Shown in pieces: positions 8,158 to 16,375 of a stretch of 40,710 nt of DNA. The first letter of the stretch is position 1; every line of letters begins with the position of its first letter. Source of the DNA: Corynebacterium sp. Its GTDB lineage: Bacteria > Actinomycetota > Actinomycetes > Mycobacteriales > Mycobacteriaceae. A program made the position numbers and the translations under genes. The notes below the pieces were generated by a model that was given only the letters and a program-made list of their open reading frames with translations, did no database searches and was not told the DNA's origin. Where the stretch lies: NCBI RefSeq assembly GCF_030538285.1, contig NZ_JAUNUG010000025.1, positions 1 to 40,710 on the forward strand, given 5' to 3'.

Positions 8158-9726
8158 ATGAGCCAACACATCATTGTCACCGGAGGAGTCGTCTCCTCTC
8201 TCGGTAAGGGGCTGACCGCCGCCAGCCTGGGACGCCTGCTCACGGACCGGGGGTTGCGGGTCACCATGCAGAAGCTCGACCCCTACCTCAACGTCGACCC
8301 CGGCACCATGAACCCCTTTGAGCATGGCGAGGTCTTCGTCACCGAGGACGGAGCCGAGACGGACCTCGACCTCGGCCACTACGAACGTTTCCTGGACCGG
8401 AACCTTAGCCGCATGGCGAATGTCACCACTGGCGCGGTGTACTCCGAGGTCATCGCCCGCGAACGACAGGGCGGCTACCTGGGCAAAACGGTCCAGGTCA
8501 TTCCGCACATCACCGATGAGATCCGCGACCGGATCGTGGATGCCGGCGGGGACGACATCGACGTGGTCATCACCGAGATCGGCGGCACCGTCGGTGATAT
8601 CGAGTCCCTGCCTTTCCTCGAGGCCGCCCGCCAGCTGCGGCACGTCGTCGGCCGTCGCAACATCGCCTTCATCCACGTCTCGCTGGTGCCCTGGCTGGCA
8701 CCTTCGGGTGAGCTGAAGACCAAGCCCACCCAGCATTCGGTGGCCACGCTGCGCTCCATCGGCATCCAGCCGGACTCCATCGTCTTGCGCTGTGACCGGG
8801 AGGTCCCGGCCGGGCTGAAGGGGAAGATTGCCCTGATGTGCGACGTCGAGAAGCAGGGCGTGATTTCCTGCGCAGACGCACCCAGCATCTACGACATCCC
8901 GGGTGTCCTGCACGAGCAGGGCCTGGATTCTTTCCTCATCGACCTCCTCGGCCTGCCCGCAGCCGAACCTGATTCCCGCACCTGGGATGACCTGCTCACA
9001 CGCGTGCGCAACCCGGAAGGCGAGGTCACGGTGGGCATCGTCGGCAAGTACACCGACCTGCCGGACGCCTACCTCTCTGTCGTCGAGGCTGTGCATGCCG
9101 CAGGATTCCATCATCGAGTAGCCACACGCATCAAGTGGATCTCTGCCGAGAACCCGGACCTGGAGGGCATCGACGCCGTCATCATCCCCGGCGGCTTCGG
9201 GTCCCGCGGTGTCGAGGGCAAGATCGACACCGTCCGCCACTGCCGGGAAAACGATATCCCGCTGCTGGGCATCTGCCTGGGCTTGCAGGCCGTGGTCATT
9301 GAGGCCGCCCGTACCGCCGGGTTGACGGGAGCCAACTCGACGGAAGTAGACCCGGACACCGACACCCCGGTCATCGCCGTCATGGAAGATCAAAAGGACA
9401 TCGCCGAGCTGGGCGGCACGATGCGCCTCGGCGCGTATCCGGCGCGGCTGGCGGCGGGGTCGGTCGTCGAGAAGCTCTATGGAACGACTGACATCAGCGA
9501 ACGCCACCGCCACCGTTACGAAGTTAACAACGCCTACCGCGATGCCATCACCGTGGGTTCCGGCCTGGTCTTTTCCGGGACCTCGCCGGATGGGCAACTG
9601 GTCGAATTCGTCGAGTATCCGGAGCACCGTTTTCTCGTGGCCACCCAGGCGCACCCCGAGTACGCCTCCCGGCCCACGCGCGCCCACCCACTGTTCATCG
9701 GATTGGTGGCTGCGGCGCTAGATTAG
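8158..9726 (+). CDS. pyrG: CTP synthase
   Basis: CTP synthase aminates UTP with glutamine. The N-terminal synthetase domain starts [19 protein letters not shown], and [20 protein letters not shown] follows. The C-terminal class I glutamine amidotransferase has GGFGSRG, the nucleophile Cys373 in GICLGLQ, and His499 and Glu501 in AHPEYASR. At 522 residues it is a little shorter than the common 540-590, but no motif is missing. No Shine-Dalgarno sequence is convincing (GGTGG is 3 bases from the ATG), which fits a leaderless or nearly leaderless message. The NUDIX gene starts 5 bases after the stop. Confidence 0.97.
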   Translation: MSQHIIVTGGVVSSLGKGLTAASLGRLLTDRGLRVTMQKLDPYLNVDPGTMNPFEHGEVFVTEDGAETDLDLGHYERFLDRNLSRMANVTTGAVYSEVIARERQGGYLGKTVQVIPHITDEIRDRIVDAGGDDIDVVITEIGGTVGDIESLPFLEAARQLRHVVGRRNIAFIHVSLVPWLAPSGELKTKPTQHSVATLRSIGIQPDSIVLRCDREVPAGLKGKIALMCDVEKQGVISCADAPSIYDIPGVLHEQGLDSFLIDLLGLPAAEPDSRTWDDLLTRVRNPEGEVTVGIVGKYTDLPDAYLSVVEAVHAAGFHHRVATRIKWISAENPDLEGIDAVIIPGGFGSRGVEGKIDTVRHCRENDIPLLGICLGLQAVVIEAARTAGLTGANSTEVDPDTDTPVIAVMEDQKDIAELGGTMRLGAYPARLAAGSVVEKLYGTTDISERHRHRYEVNNAYRDAITVGSGLVFSGTSPDGQLVEFVEYPEHRFLVATQAHPEYASRPTRAHPLFIGLVAAALD

Positions 9727-9731
9727 GGGAC

Positions 9732-10379
9732 ATGAGCGAGCCTGGAATCCACGAATTCGACATCCTCCACTCCGAGCTGTTGCTCGAGTCACCGATTATC
9801 GCCGTGCGCCGCGACACCCTGGCCATGCCCGGCGGTGGGACCGGTCGCCGGGAGATCGTCGAGCACTTCGGCGCCGTCGCTGTCGTCGCCGTCCGCGAGG
9901 GCCAGGTCGCGCTCGTGCGCCAGTACCGGCACAGCGTGAAAGCCAGGTTGTGGGAGCTGCCGGCCGGGCTTCTCGACGCCGCCGGGGAAGCCGAGATCAC
10001 CACCGCCCAGCGCGAACTCGCCGAGGAGGCGGGGCTGGCGGCGAAGCGGTGGGAGGTGCTCTGCGACCTGGTCACCTCACCCGGCTTCTGCGAGGAAACC
10101 GTCCGCGTGTTCTTAGCCCGCGAGCTTTCCGACGTCGACCGGGGGGAAGTCGAACACGAAGAGGCCGACATGACCCTGTCGTGGTTCCCGCTTGAGGAGG
10201 CGCGCGCGATGATCCTGCGAGGTGAGATCATCAACTCCATCGCCATCTCCGGGTTGTTGTCTGCCTCCGAGGTGCTCGCCGGGCGGGCGGAACCCCGCAG
10301 CGTCGACGCTCCCTTCCCGTGGCGACCGACGTCACTCGCCACGCGCCGTGAGGGCCCGGATCTGAAGAAGATGACGTGA
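9732..10379 (+). CDS. NUDIX hydrolase, ADP-ribose pyrophosphatase type
   Basis: The product has 215 residues. The Nudix box runs [20 protein letters not shown] with EEAGL after it, the complete GX5EX7REUXEEXGU pattern. Surrounding sequence ([29 protein letters not shown]) is typical of ADP-ribose diphosphatases, so hydrolysis of ADP-ribose or a similar nucleoside diphosphate is expected. The counterpart is Rv1700. The TGA stop overlaps the GTG of xerD by four bases, so the two are translationally coupled. AGGGGAC precedes the ATG. Confidence 0.9.
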   Translation: MSEPGIHEFDILHSELLLESPIIAVRRDTLAMPGGGTGRREIVEHFGAVAVVAVREGQVALVRQYRHSVKARLWELPAGLLDAAGEAEITTAQRELAEEAGLAAKRWEVLCDLVTSPGFCEETVRVFLARELSDVDRGEVEHEEADMTLSWFPLEEARAMILRGEIINSIAISGLLSASEVLAGRAEPRSVDAPFPWRPTSLATRREGPDLKKMT

Positions 10380-11260
10380 GGGATTTCGCCCAGACCTGGC
10401 TCGACCACCTGGCAGTGGAACGTGGCCTGTCCGCCAACACATTGAGCAACTATCGACGCGACCTGGACCGCTACCTCGACTGGCTGGAGGATGCCGGACG
10501 GAGTTCACTGGGAGAGGTGGCCACCGCCGACGTGGAGGCCTACGTCGCCGATCTGCGACGCTCCGGCCTGGCGGCCAGCTCCGCGGGACGCGCCCTCGTC
10601 GTCGCCCGCGGCCTGCACAAATTCGCCGTCCAGGAGGGGGCGGTGGGAGTGGACGTCGCGGCCGATGTCTCCCCGCCATCCACCGGCCGGCACCTACCCG
10701 ACACCTTGAGCATCGACGAGGTCACCCAGCTTCTCGACGCCATCCCCACCACCGATCCCCTTGACCTGCGCGATAAAGCGCTGCTCGAAATGCTTTACGG
10801 CACCGGGGCCCGTATCAGCGAGGTACTGTCGCTGGCCGTTGACGATCTCAGCGACTGCGAGGGCATCCTCCGCATCACCGGCAAAGGCAACAAACAGCGC
10901 ATCGTGCCTGTCGGATCGAAAGCCCTGGAGGCGGTCGACGCTTACCTCGTCCGCGGGCGCCCCGCACTCGCGCGCGGAAAGTCCCACGCCCTGCTGCTCA
11001 ACACCCGAGGGGGAGCGCTGTCGCGGCAAAGCGCTTGGGGCATCCTCAAGAACTCCGCGGCCCGCGCGGGCCTGGACAAAGACATCTCCCCGCACACACT
11101 TCGCCACTCCTACGCCACCCACCTGCTCGAAGGCGGCGCCGACGTCCGCGTCGTCCAGGAACTCCTTGGACACTCCTCGGTGACCACCACCCAGATCTAC
11201 ACCCACGTCACCGCCGAGAACCTGCGTCAGGTGTGGCGGGAGGCGCACCCACGGGCGTGA
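10376..11260 (+). CDS. xerD: Tyrosine recombinase XerD
   Basis: This is a chromosome-dimer resolution recombinase acting at dif with XerC. The N-terminal SAM-like domain occupies about 1-90. The catalytic set is complete: Arg146 (ARISEV), Lys170 (TGKGNKQR), His240 and Arg243 ([12 protein letters not shown]), His266 (LLGHSS) and Tyr275 (TQIYTHV). Length (294) and position after the NUDIX gene match the housekeeping XerD of C. glutamicum and Rv1701, so it is not evidence of an integrated element. GTG 10376 lies in a GTGA overlap. Its TGA abuts the stop of the convergent GIY-YIG gene, forming TGATCA with no spacer. Confidence 0.95.
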   Translation: MRDFAQTWLDHLAVERGLSANTLSNYRRDLDRYLDWLEDAGRSSLGEVATADVEAYVADLRRSGLAASSAGRALVVARGLHKFAVQEGAVGVDVAADVSPPSTGRHLPDTLSIDEVTQLLDAIPTTDPLDLRDKALLEMLYGTGARISEVLSLAVDDLSDCEGILRITGKGNKQRIVPVGSKALEAVDAYLVRGRPALARGKSHALLLNTRGGALSRQSAWGILKNSAARAGLDKDISPHTLRHSYATHLLEGGADVRVVQELLGHSSVTTTQIYTHVTAENLRQVWREAHPRA

Positions 11261-12271
11261 TCATTCTTTTGCTGTGCGTTCCTCCCACAGCTTGGTGAGG
11301 GCCTCGCGAGTAAGCTCCTGGGAGTGCCAGCGACGGAATATGCCCGCGGTGCCCGTGCGCATAAGTGCCACCGCAAGGGCGCGGGCCGATTGGAGCACCT
11401 GAGGATCGGTTTCCAGGACGTCGCGGAGACGGCCAGTCTCGTACTCCACGAAAGTCACCTCGGCTTTGGGGTACGTGAAGTTCCAGGTGTGGACGGTCAA
11501 GCTATCTGGGCCGTCGTAGGCCCATTCATAGACATCGCCGGATTCAGAGTTCTCCAATTCCGGCCAGGGAAATGTGTTGAGCACACTGCATACCTCGACA
11601 TCTTGCAGGCAGCGCAGCATTTCCAGCACTCCCACATTGATCGTGTAGTAGCGGCCGCCATTAGTGGAGGGTGTATCGGAGATTGTCCAATATTTCTCGA
11701 CGGTGCTCAGCGGATCGGGAATCACCAGATCAACGAAAGTAGCTATGTCGCGCAGGCAGGGTTCGTAGGCCGGGAGCTGGGTCATTCTCGACGACCCAGG
11801 AGGTAGCTTTGCGATGGTGCGGTCGAGCTCGTCGGCAGATACTAGCGTGGTTTCCCGATCGAGGAACTCGGAGTCCGCCCAATGGAACTGATCCTGCGGC
11901 GGGATGAACGCATCCAATGGTGACGGTTGGTCATGGTAAAGATTGAGGCTCCTGTTTCGGAGCTTCTTATCGTCTCTTTGAAACTGACGGATGAGTGCAG
12001 CCTCTTTCACGTGAAGTTCGTCTCGAGGATAGGGCGTGAACGAGACGTGAGTGATGTCGGTCCACGCAGGGTGGTGCGAGGTGTCCCAACAGTGATTAGC
12101 GAAGCGTTTGCGAACATCGCGTGCCTGACCGACGTAGAACTCACCGTTGTCGAACTCGAGGACATAAATCCCGCAGCATTCTTCTTCGGCCAGGATGGCG
12201 TTGATGGTGGTGAGCCCGTGGACCGCCCACCGGCGGGAAGCAGAGGAAGTCAGGGTATTGTCCTTTCTCAC
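11261..12271 (-). CDS. GIY-YIG nuclease-domain protein
   Basis: The product has 336 residues. An N-terminal GIY-YIG domain occupies about residues 33-120: CGIYVLEFDNGEFYVGQ has the paired GIY (34-36) and YVG (46-48) strands, followed by ARDVRKRFANH with the expected catalytic Arg. The remaining 210 residues are not recognisable; they are acidic and aromatic-rich. I see no DNA-binding zinc finger. It might be a nuclease, perhaps a defence or homing-type accessory gene, but function is unknown. The GTG start at 12271 has AAGG four to five bases upstream. It lies 41 bases downstream of the ABC-F gene on the same strand and may be co-transcribed. I do not remember it at this locus in C. glutamicum. 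Confidence 0.8.
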   Translation of the reverse strand: MRKDNTLTSSASRRWAVHGLTTINAILAEEECCGIYVLEFDNGEFYVGQARDVRKRFANHCWDTSHHPAWTDITHVSFTPYPRDELHVKEAALIRQFQRDDKKLRNRSLNLYHDQPSPLDAFIPPQDQFHWADSEFLDRETTLVSADELDRTIAKLPPGSSRMTQLPAYEPCLRDIATFVDLVIPDPLSTVEKYWTISDTPSTNGGRYYTINVGVLEMLRCLQDVEVCSVLNTFPWPELENSESGDVYEWAYDGPDSLTVHTWNFTYPKAEVTFVEYETGRLRDVLETDPQVLQSARALAVALMRTGTAGIFRRWHSQELTREALTKLWEERTAKE

Positions 12272-12312
12272 CGTGCCTTACAACTACTTTCCACCCTAGT
12301 TCTGGCTGGGCG

Positions 12313-13773
12313 CTACACGGGCGTGATCTCGAGCCGCGGCCAATGCACCGTGTCCGCGAGCATCTGACGGTCGTGGGTGACCAGGATGACGGCCGCTTGA
12401 GTCTCCTCTAAAGCCTGGGTCAGTTGGGTGACGGCGGGGATAGAGAGGTGGTTGGTCGGTTCGTCGAGAAGCAGGACAGAGGGGTCTTCGCGCAAGAGAC
12501 GAGCGATGTCACGCCGACGTAACTGGCCCATCGATAGCGGGTCGTCCGCATCTGCGGATTCTTGGCGCAGGTAACCGATCGCCGCGGGATCGGGGACCGT
12601 CACCGTGCCGGTAGCAGGTGCCAGCCGCCCGGCGAGCATATCTAGGAGTGTCGACTTGCCGGCGCCGTTGGGCCCGGTGATAACGAGTCGGTCGCCGCCC
12701 CGGATCGTCAAACTGACGGGGCCGGCGAGGCGAGCACCCAGGGAAACCTCCTCCGCGCGAAGATAGGTGCGGGTGGTTTTCGCGTGGAGACGCGGAAACG
12801 TCAGAACCGGTGGTGGCGGGGGCACGGTGACCTTCGCGGCGTCGATAGCTTCCTGCCGACGCTTGACCGCCTGCACCACACCTGGTGCCCGGGATTGGCG
12901 GGCGTGCTTGCCCGTGCCTTTCGGGGGCCGCCAGCCGGTGCTCAGACGCGACTGCGCCTGCTGAAGATCGGACTGCAACTGTGCTTGGCGGGCCGTTTGA
13001 GCAGCATATTCATCTGCCCACGCCTGCTCCAGGGCACTACGCCCCGCTCGATAACCTTCGTGGCCGGTACCCCACACGCGGGGCAGGCCATCGGGTGTGG
13101 GATCAAGATCGAGGATGGTGGTGGCCAGGTCGGCCAGTAGAGCCCGGTCATGGGAGACGACCAGCACGGACCCTTGCCGCTGGCGAAGCTGCTCGGTGAG
13201 GAATCCGAGACCGGTGTGGTCGAGGTGGTTGGTGGGCTCGTCGAGTAGCAAATGGTCATGGTGACCAGCGAGCAGACAAGCCAAGCGGACACGATAACGC
13301 TGTCCGACCGACAGCGAGTTGAGTTCCATGTCGTCGGGGAACACGGCGTCGAGAGCGGCCAGCGCGGTGCGGACCCGGCGGTGGGCGTCCCAGGCGTCGA
13401 GGCGCTCGGCCTCGGCGAGTGCCAGGGCATACTTGTCGGGGTCGGACTCAATGGTGTGGAGCGCTGTATCGAGACGCGCCAGCGCCTGCTCGGCGGGGCG
13501 AATCGTGTCGCGGACGGCCTCTCCGACGGTGCCGAGCGCGCTCATCTGCTGCGCAGCGAGGGCCACGGAACCGTGGACGTGAAGGCGCCCAGCATCGGGG
13601 AGGATGTCACCGATGAGCGTGTTGAGGAGAGTGGTCTTTCCGCGACCGTTGTCACCGACCACGAACACTCGGTTGCCGGCGGACAAGGCGAGGTTAAGAC
13701 CGCGGAATATAGTGCGGGTGCCGCGGACCACAGACAGGTCCTCGGCCACAAGTTGGGCACGACGGGTAGTCAT
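12313..13773 (-). CDS. ABC-F family ATPase, possible ribosome-protection factor
   Basis: The product is 486 residues with two nucleotide-binding domains and no membrane segment, the ABC-F layout. The first Walker A is GDNGRGKTT (40-48) with signature LSVGQ and LLLDEPTNHLDH. The second is GPNGAGKS (367-374) with degenerate signature MGQLRRRD and LLLDEPTNHLS. The linker (about 235-310) is rich in Gln, Arg and Lys, as in ribosome-binding ABC-F proteins. Family members include antibiotic-resistance factors (Vga, Msr, OptrA types) and translation factors (EttA, Uup types). The attenuator-like leader upstream favours the resistance type, which is inference. AGAAAG lies 7 bases before ATG 13773. Confidence 0.88.
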   Translation of the reverse strand: MTTRRAQLVAEDLSVVRGTRTIFRGLNLALSAGNRVFVVGDNGRGKTTLLNTLIGDILPDAGRLHVHGSVALAAQQMSALGTVGEAVRDTIRPAEQALARLDTALHTIESDPDKYALALAEAERLDAWDAHRRVRTALAALDAVFPDDMELNSLSVGQRYRVRLACLLAGHHDHLLLDEPTNHLDHTGLGFLTEQLRQRQGSVLVVSHDRALLADLATTILDLDPTPDGLPRVWGTGHEGYRAGRSALEQAWADEYAAQTARQAQLQSDLQQAQSRLSTGWRPPKGTGKHARQSRAPGVVQAVKRRQEAIDAAKVTVPPPPPVLTFPRLHAKTTRTYLRAEEVSLGARLAGPVSLTIRGGDRLVITGPNGAGKSTLLDMLAGRLAPATGTVTVPDPAAIGYLRQESADADDPLSMGQLRRRDIARLLREDPSVLLLDEPTNHLSIPAVTQLTQALEETQAAVILVTHDRQMLADTVHWPRLEITPV

Positions 13774-13784
13774 GAGAGTGCTTT

Positions 13785-13880
13785 CTGTACTGAAAATGTA
13801 TGGGGAACATGCGAAAGCACGCCTACGGCACGGTCAATGAACCGGCGGGCGTGCGGGGAATGTTCCTACAGGAAGTACAG
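13785..13880 (-). promoter_or_regulatory. Attenuator hairpin in the ABC-F mRNA leader
   Basis: Read on the minus strand, three nested arms form one extended hairpin. CTGTACT (13880-13874) pairs with AGTACAG (13791-13785), GGAACAT-type arms pair 13866-13860 with 13810-13804, and GCACGCC (13854-13848) pairs with GGCGTGC (13823-13817). All three are perfect 7-bp matches. The base stem uses codons 5-7 of the leader peptide on one side and covers the edge of the ABC-F Shine-Dalgarno (AGAAAG, 13786-13781) on the other. A ribosome stalled in the leader would open the base stem and free the gene start. Confidence 0.65.
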
Positions 13881-13892
13881 ATGCATAGGCAT
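13866..13892 (-). CDS. Putative 8-residue leader peptide MPMHLYFL
   Basis: ATG at 13892-13890 opens a frame of eight codons ending in TAG (13868-13866); an internal ATG at codon 3 is possible. A TAACCT -10 box ends six bases before the ATG, so the mRNA would start at the A of ATG and the peptide would be translated from a leaderless end. Its last base is the first base of the second hairpin arm. Short leader peptides before ABC-F and erm resistance genes act by drug-dependent ribosome stalling; this peptide sequence itself is not one I know. Confidence 0.6.
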   Translation of the reverse strand: MPMHLYFL

Positions 13893-13898
13893 GAGCCT

Positions 13899-13929
13899 AG
13901 GTTAAGGCGGGAACGATTCGCAATGTCAA
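13899..13929 (-). promoter_or_regulatory. Promoter of the ABC-F leader
   Basis: A perfect -35 TTGACA (13929-13924) and -10 TAACCT (13904-13899) are separated by 19 bases. The -10 is six bases from the leader ATG, predicting transcription start on that ATG. Upstream, GGCGAC/GTCGCC at 13955-13968 forms a 6-bp inverted repeat with a 2-base loop that could be an operator shared with the divergent pldP gene. Confidence 0.6.
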
Positions 13930-14039
13930 GGCTAGAGGGTAGACCCTACTTCGGGGCGACGTGTCGCCACAGCCGGTGCCGGTGACGATGTACCCTGTAA
14001 AACAACAACGATGTAAGCAGCTTGGTCAAGGAAGAGGGT

Positions 14040-14921
14040 ATGACTGTGAGCCGAGAGGGACTGTTCGACGATCCCGGCGTCGAGCTCGGTCTGACGGGTC
14101 GGCCGGTCCGTGAGCTCCCGCAGCCGGCACCCCTGGACCACCACGGACCTGCCACGATCATCTCGATGTGTAACCAGAAGGGCGGCGTAGGTAAGACGAC
14201 CTCGACCATCAACCTGGGTGCCTGCCTCGCGGAACTCGGTCGCAAGGTCCTGCTCGTCGACCTCGATCCGCAGGGTGCGCTGTCGGCTGGGCTCGGGGTG
14301 GCACACGATGAGCTCGACATCACCGTCTACGACCTGCTACTCGACAATCGGACGTCCATCCACTCGGCCATCCACCAGACCACAGTCAACGGCATGGATC
14401 TGGTCCCTGCGAACATCGACCTTTCCGCCGCCGAAATCCAGCTGGTTAACGAGGTCGGCCGTGAGCAGACCCTAGCCCGGGCGCTGCGACCGGTGATGAA
14501 GGAATATGACTTCATCATCCTCGACTGTCAGCCCTCGCTGGGACTGCTCACCGTCAACGCCCTGGCGTGCTCGCACGGCGTGATCATCCCCATGGAGTGC
14601 GAGTACTTCTCCTTGCGCGGTCTCGCGCTGCTGACCGACACGGTCGAGAAGGTCGGTGATCGCCTTAACTTCGACCTGGAGATCCTGGGCATCCTGGTCA
14701 CCATGTTTGACCGACGCACCTCCCACGCCCGCGAAGTCATGTCGCGGGTGGTTGAGGTCTTCGGTGACAAGGTCTTCGATTCCGTGATCACCCGCACGGT
14801 GCGATTCCCGGAGACCTCGGTGGCCGGTGAGCCGATCATCAGCTGGGCGCCGTCCTCCCAGGGCGCTGAGCAGTACCGCAACCTCGCGCTCGAGGTGCTG
14901 GAGCGGACCGCCAAGCGGTGA
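14040..14921 (+). CDS. pldP: ParA-like division ATPase PldP
   Basis: The product is a ParA/MinD-family ATPase of 293 residues. The deviant Walker A KGGVGKTT is at 47-54 in a SMCNQKGGVGKTT context, LLVDLDPQGALS follows, and FIILDCQPSLG is the switch II region. The first 35 residues are a non-conserved tail. C. glutamicum has a chromosomal ParA and an orphan paralogue, PldP, encoded just upstream of scpA; position makes this PldP rather than the partition ATPase, and no parB follows. The ATG at 14040 has AGGAAGAGGG upstream; the frame can be extended to TTG 14022. Its stop overlaps scpA by four bases (GTGA). Confidence 0.88.
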   Translation: MTVSREGLFDDPGVELGLTGRPVRELPQPAPLDHHGPATIISMCNQKGGVGKTTSTINLGACLAELGRKVLLVDLDPQGALSAGLGVAHDELDITVYDLLLDNRTSIHSAIHQTTVNGMDLVPANIDLSAAEIQLVNEVGREQTLARALRPVMKEYDFIILDCQPSLGLLTVNALACSHGVIIPMECEYFSLRGLALLTDTVEKVGDRLNFDLEILGILVTMFDRRTSHAREVMSRVVEVFGDKVFDSVITRTVRFPETSVAGEPIISWAPSSQGAEQYRNLALEVLERTAKR

Positions 14922-15721
14922 TCGGGGAGCAGCTCGAGATCCCGGGCTTCCGGGTGGCGCTGGCGAATTTCGAGGGACCCTTTGACCTGCTCCTGCAGCT
15001 CATCGGCGCAAAGAAACTCGACGTCACAGAGGTGGCGCTCTCAGAGGTGACGGATGAGTTCATCGCCTATACCCGTGCTCTCGGGGAGACGGCGGACCTG
15101 GATGAGACGACCGAATTCCTCGTCGTGGCGGCCACTCTTCTCGATCTCAAGGCTGCGCGGCTCCTGCCTCGCGGGGAGATCGATGACCTGGAGGACCTCG
15201 CCCTGCTGGAGATGCGCGATCTGCTTTTCGCCCGACTCCTCCAGTACCGCGCCTACAAGCAGGTCGCGGACCTGTTCGCGGAGTGGCAGAAGAAGGCGCA
15301 GCGCCGCTATCCGCGAGCAGTGTCAATGGAAGCGCAGTTCGCGGATCTTCTGCCCCCGGTGACACTCGGACTCAATCCCGCGCAGTTCGCGGAGATGGCG
15401 GCCGGTGTCTTCCGGCCGCGTCCACCGGAGGAAGTGGGCATCGGGCACATTCACCAGGTGGCGGTGTCGGTGCCGCAGCAAGCCGGACGGATCCTGGACA
15501 CACTCAAGCTCATGGGCTCCGGACACTGGCTCACCTTCCAGGCACTCACCCGTGACTGCACGGTGTCCATGGAGGTTGTCGGCCGTTTCCTCGCGCTGCT
15601 GGAACTGTACAAGGCGCAGGCCGTGGAGACCTCCCAGGAGGAGCCACTGGGAGAGCTGTCCGTCAGCTGGACCGGGCTGGACGTGGATCCAGCCGTGGTC
15701 GCAGCGACCAACTGGGATTAA
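14918..15721 (+). CDS. scpA: Segregation and condensation protein ScpA
   Basis: ScpA is the kleisin subunit of the SMC-ScpAB condensin. The N-terminal block FEGPFDLLLQLIGAKKLDV (about 20-38) is the family signature; a helical middle and a winged-helix C-terminus follow, 267 residues in all. The GTG start at 14918 lies in a GTGA overlap with pldP, so kleisin synthesis is coupled to that of a ParA-like ATPase. Its TAA overlaps the stop of the convergent GNAT gene (TTAA). Its partner scpB is at 17119. Confidence 0.94.
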   Translation: MIGEQLEIPGFRVALANFEGPFDLLLQLIGAKKLDVTEVALSEVTDEFIAYTRALGETADLDETTEFLVVAATLLDLKAARLLPRGEIDDLEDLALLEMRDLLFARLLQYRAYKQVADLFAEWQKKAQRRYPRAVSMEAQFADLLPPVTLGLNPAQFAEMAAGVFRPRPPEEVGIGHIHQVAVSVPQQAGRILDTLKLMGSGHWLTFQALTRDCTVSMEVVGRFLALLELYKAQAVETSQEEPLGELSVSWTGLDVDPAVVAATNWD

Positions 15722-16281
15722 GGGCGGGCCTTGAGGAACTCGAGGAGAGTATCCGGCAGCTCACGGTCGGCGTAGATACGCACGTCCGGCTCGGACGGGT
15801 CATCGCCGGTGCCGACACGGCGGCCCTCCCACACCGGGGTCAAGCCGACCTTCGCCAGGACGCGGGCCGAGGCCGGGTGGTTGGTGGTGATGCGCGCGGT
15901 GATCGGGGTATCCGGGTCGAGACGCTTGGCGGCCTTGAGGGCGGCCTCAGAGACCTCGGTGGCAAAACCGTTGCCCCACTTTTCCGGACGGAAACGGTAC
16001 TTGAGGTCCCAGACGCGGCCGTCGACAAGCTCGATGCCGCCGACGCCGATGAACTCGCTCGGCTGATCGCGCAGGTAGACACCCCAGGGGCCGAGGTCTT
16101 TCGCGGCCCAGGAAGCCTGGGTGCGGCCGATGATCTGGTGGGTCTCCTTGACGGACTCGTGGCGGGCCTGCGGGCGGTGCTCCCAGATGCGTTTGTCGCT
16201 GTAGACCTTGTAGGCCTCCTCATCGTGCTTCGCGCTGAGCGGCATGAGGATGAGTCGTTCTGTTCTTGTGATGGTAGCCAT
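15718..16281 (-). CDS. GNAT N-acetyltransferase, RimJ/RimL-like
   Basis: The product has 187 residues. It begins TRTERLILMPLSAKHDEEA, as in RimJ/RimL-like acetyltransferases, and contains RFRPEKWGNGFATEVSEAAL, the acetyl-CoA binding motif A in its Q/RxxGxG/A-like form, and NHPASARVLAKVGL near the C-terminus. The substrate (protein N-terminus or small amine) is not predictable. Upstream TAACAT ends six bases before ATG 16281, so the message is probably leaderless. It is divergent from the rhodanese gene and convergent with scpA, the same arrangement as C. glutamicum cg1612. Confidence 0.88.
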   Translation of the reverse strand: MATITRTERLILMPLSAKHDEEAYKVYSDKRIWEHRPQARHESVKETHQIIGRTQASWAAKDLGPWGVYLRDQPSEFIGVGGIELVDGRVWDLKYRFRPEKWGNGFATEVSEAALKAAKRLDPDTPITARITTNHPASARVLAKVGLTPVWEGRRVGTGDDPSEPDVRIYADRELPDTLLEFLKARP

Positions 16282-16287
16282 GGGGAA

Positions 16288-16304
16288 ATGTTACACACAT
16301 CACA
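16288..16304. promoter_or_regulatory. GNAT -10 box overlapped by a CRP/GlxR-like site
   Basis: On the minus strand TAACAT (16293-16288) is the -10 for GNAT. It is overlapped by TGTTACACACATCACA (16289-16304), which differs at one of ten conserved positions from the GlxR/CRP consensus TGTGA-N6-TCACA. Binding there would block GNAT transcription. The site is also about 70 bases upstream of the rhodanese start, where it could activate. Only sequence similarity supports this. Confidence 0.4.
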
Positions 16305-16363
16305 AACAACATTCGCAGTGATTTGGCGAACTTTATGTGAATGTGGCGAAGATTTCTCCGGAC

Positions 16364-16369
16364 TACACT
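16364..16369 (+). promoter_or_regulatory. -10 box of a leaderless rhodanese transcript
   Basis: TACACT (TANNNT type) ends six bases before the ATG at 16376, predicting that transcription starts on the start codon. No Shine-Dalgarno sequence is present. This decides between 16376 and the upstream in-frame GTG at 16337. No good -35 is visible. Confidence 0.55.
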
Positions 16370-16375
16370 GAGCAC

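Noticed and set aside
8083-9687. 534-codon minus-strand frame opposite pyrG
   Set aside because: pyrG is certain on the + strand. The antisense product has no motif and shadow-type composition.
10376-11260. Tyrosine recombinase as an integrase of a mobile element
   Set aside because: Length, motifs and the pyrG-NUDIX neighbours identify housekeeping XerD; it is 6 kb from the inserted cluster.
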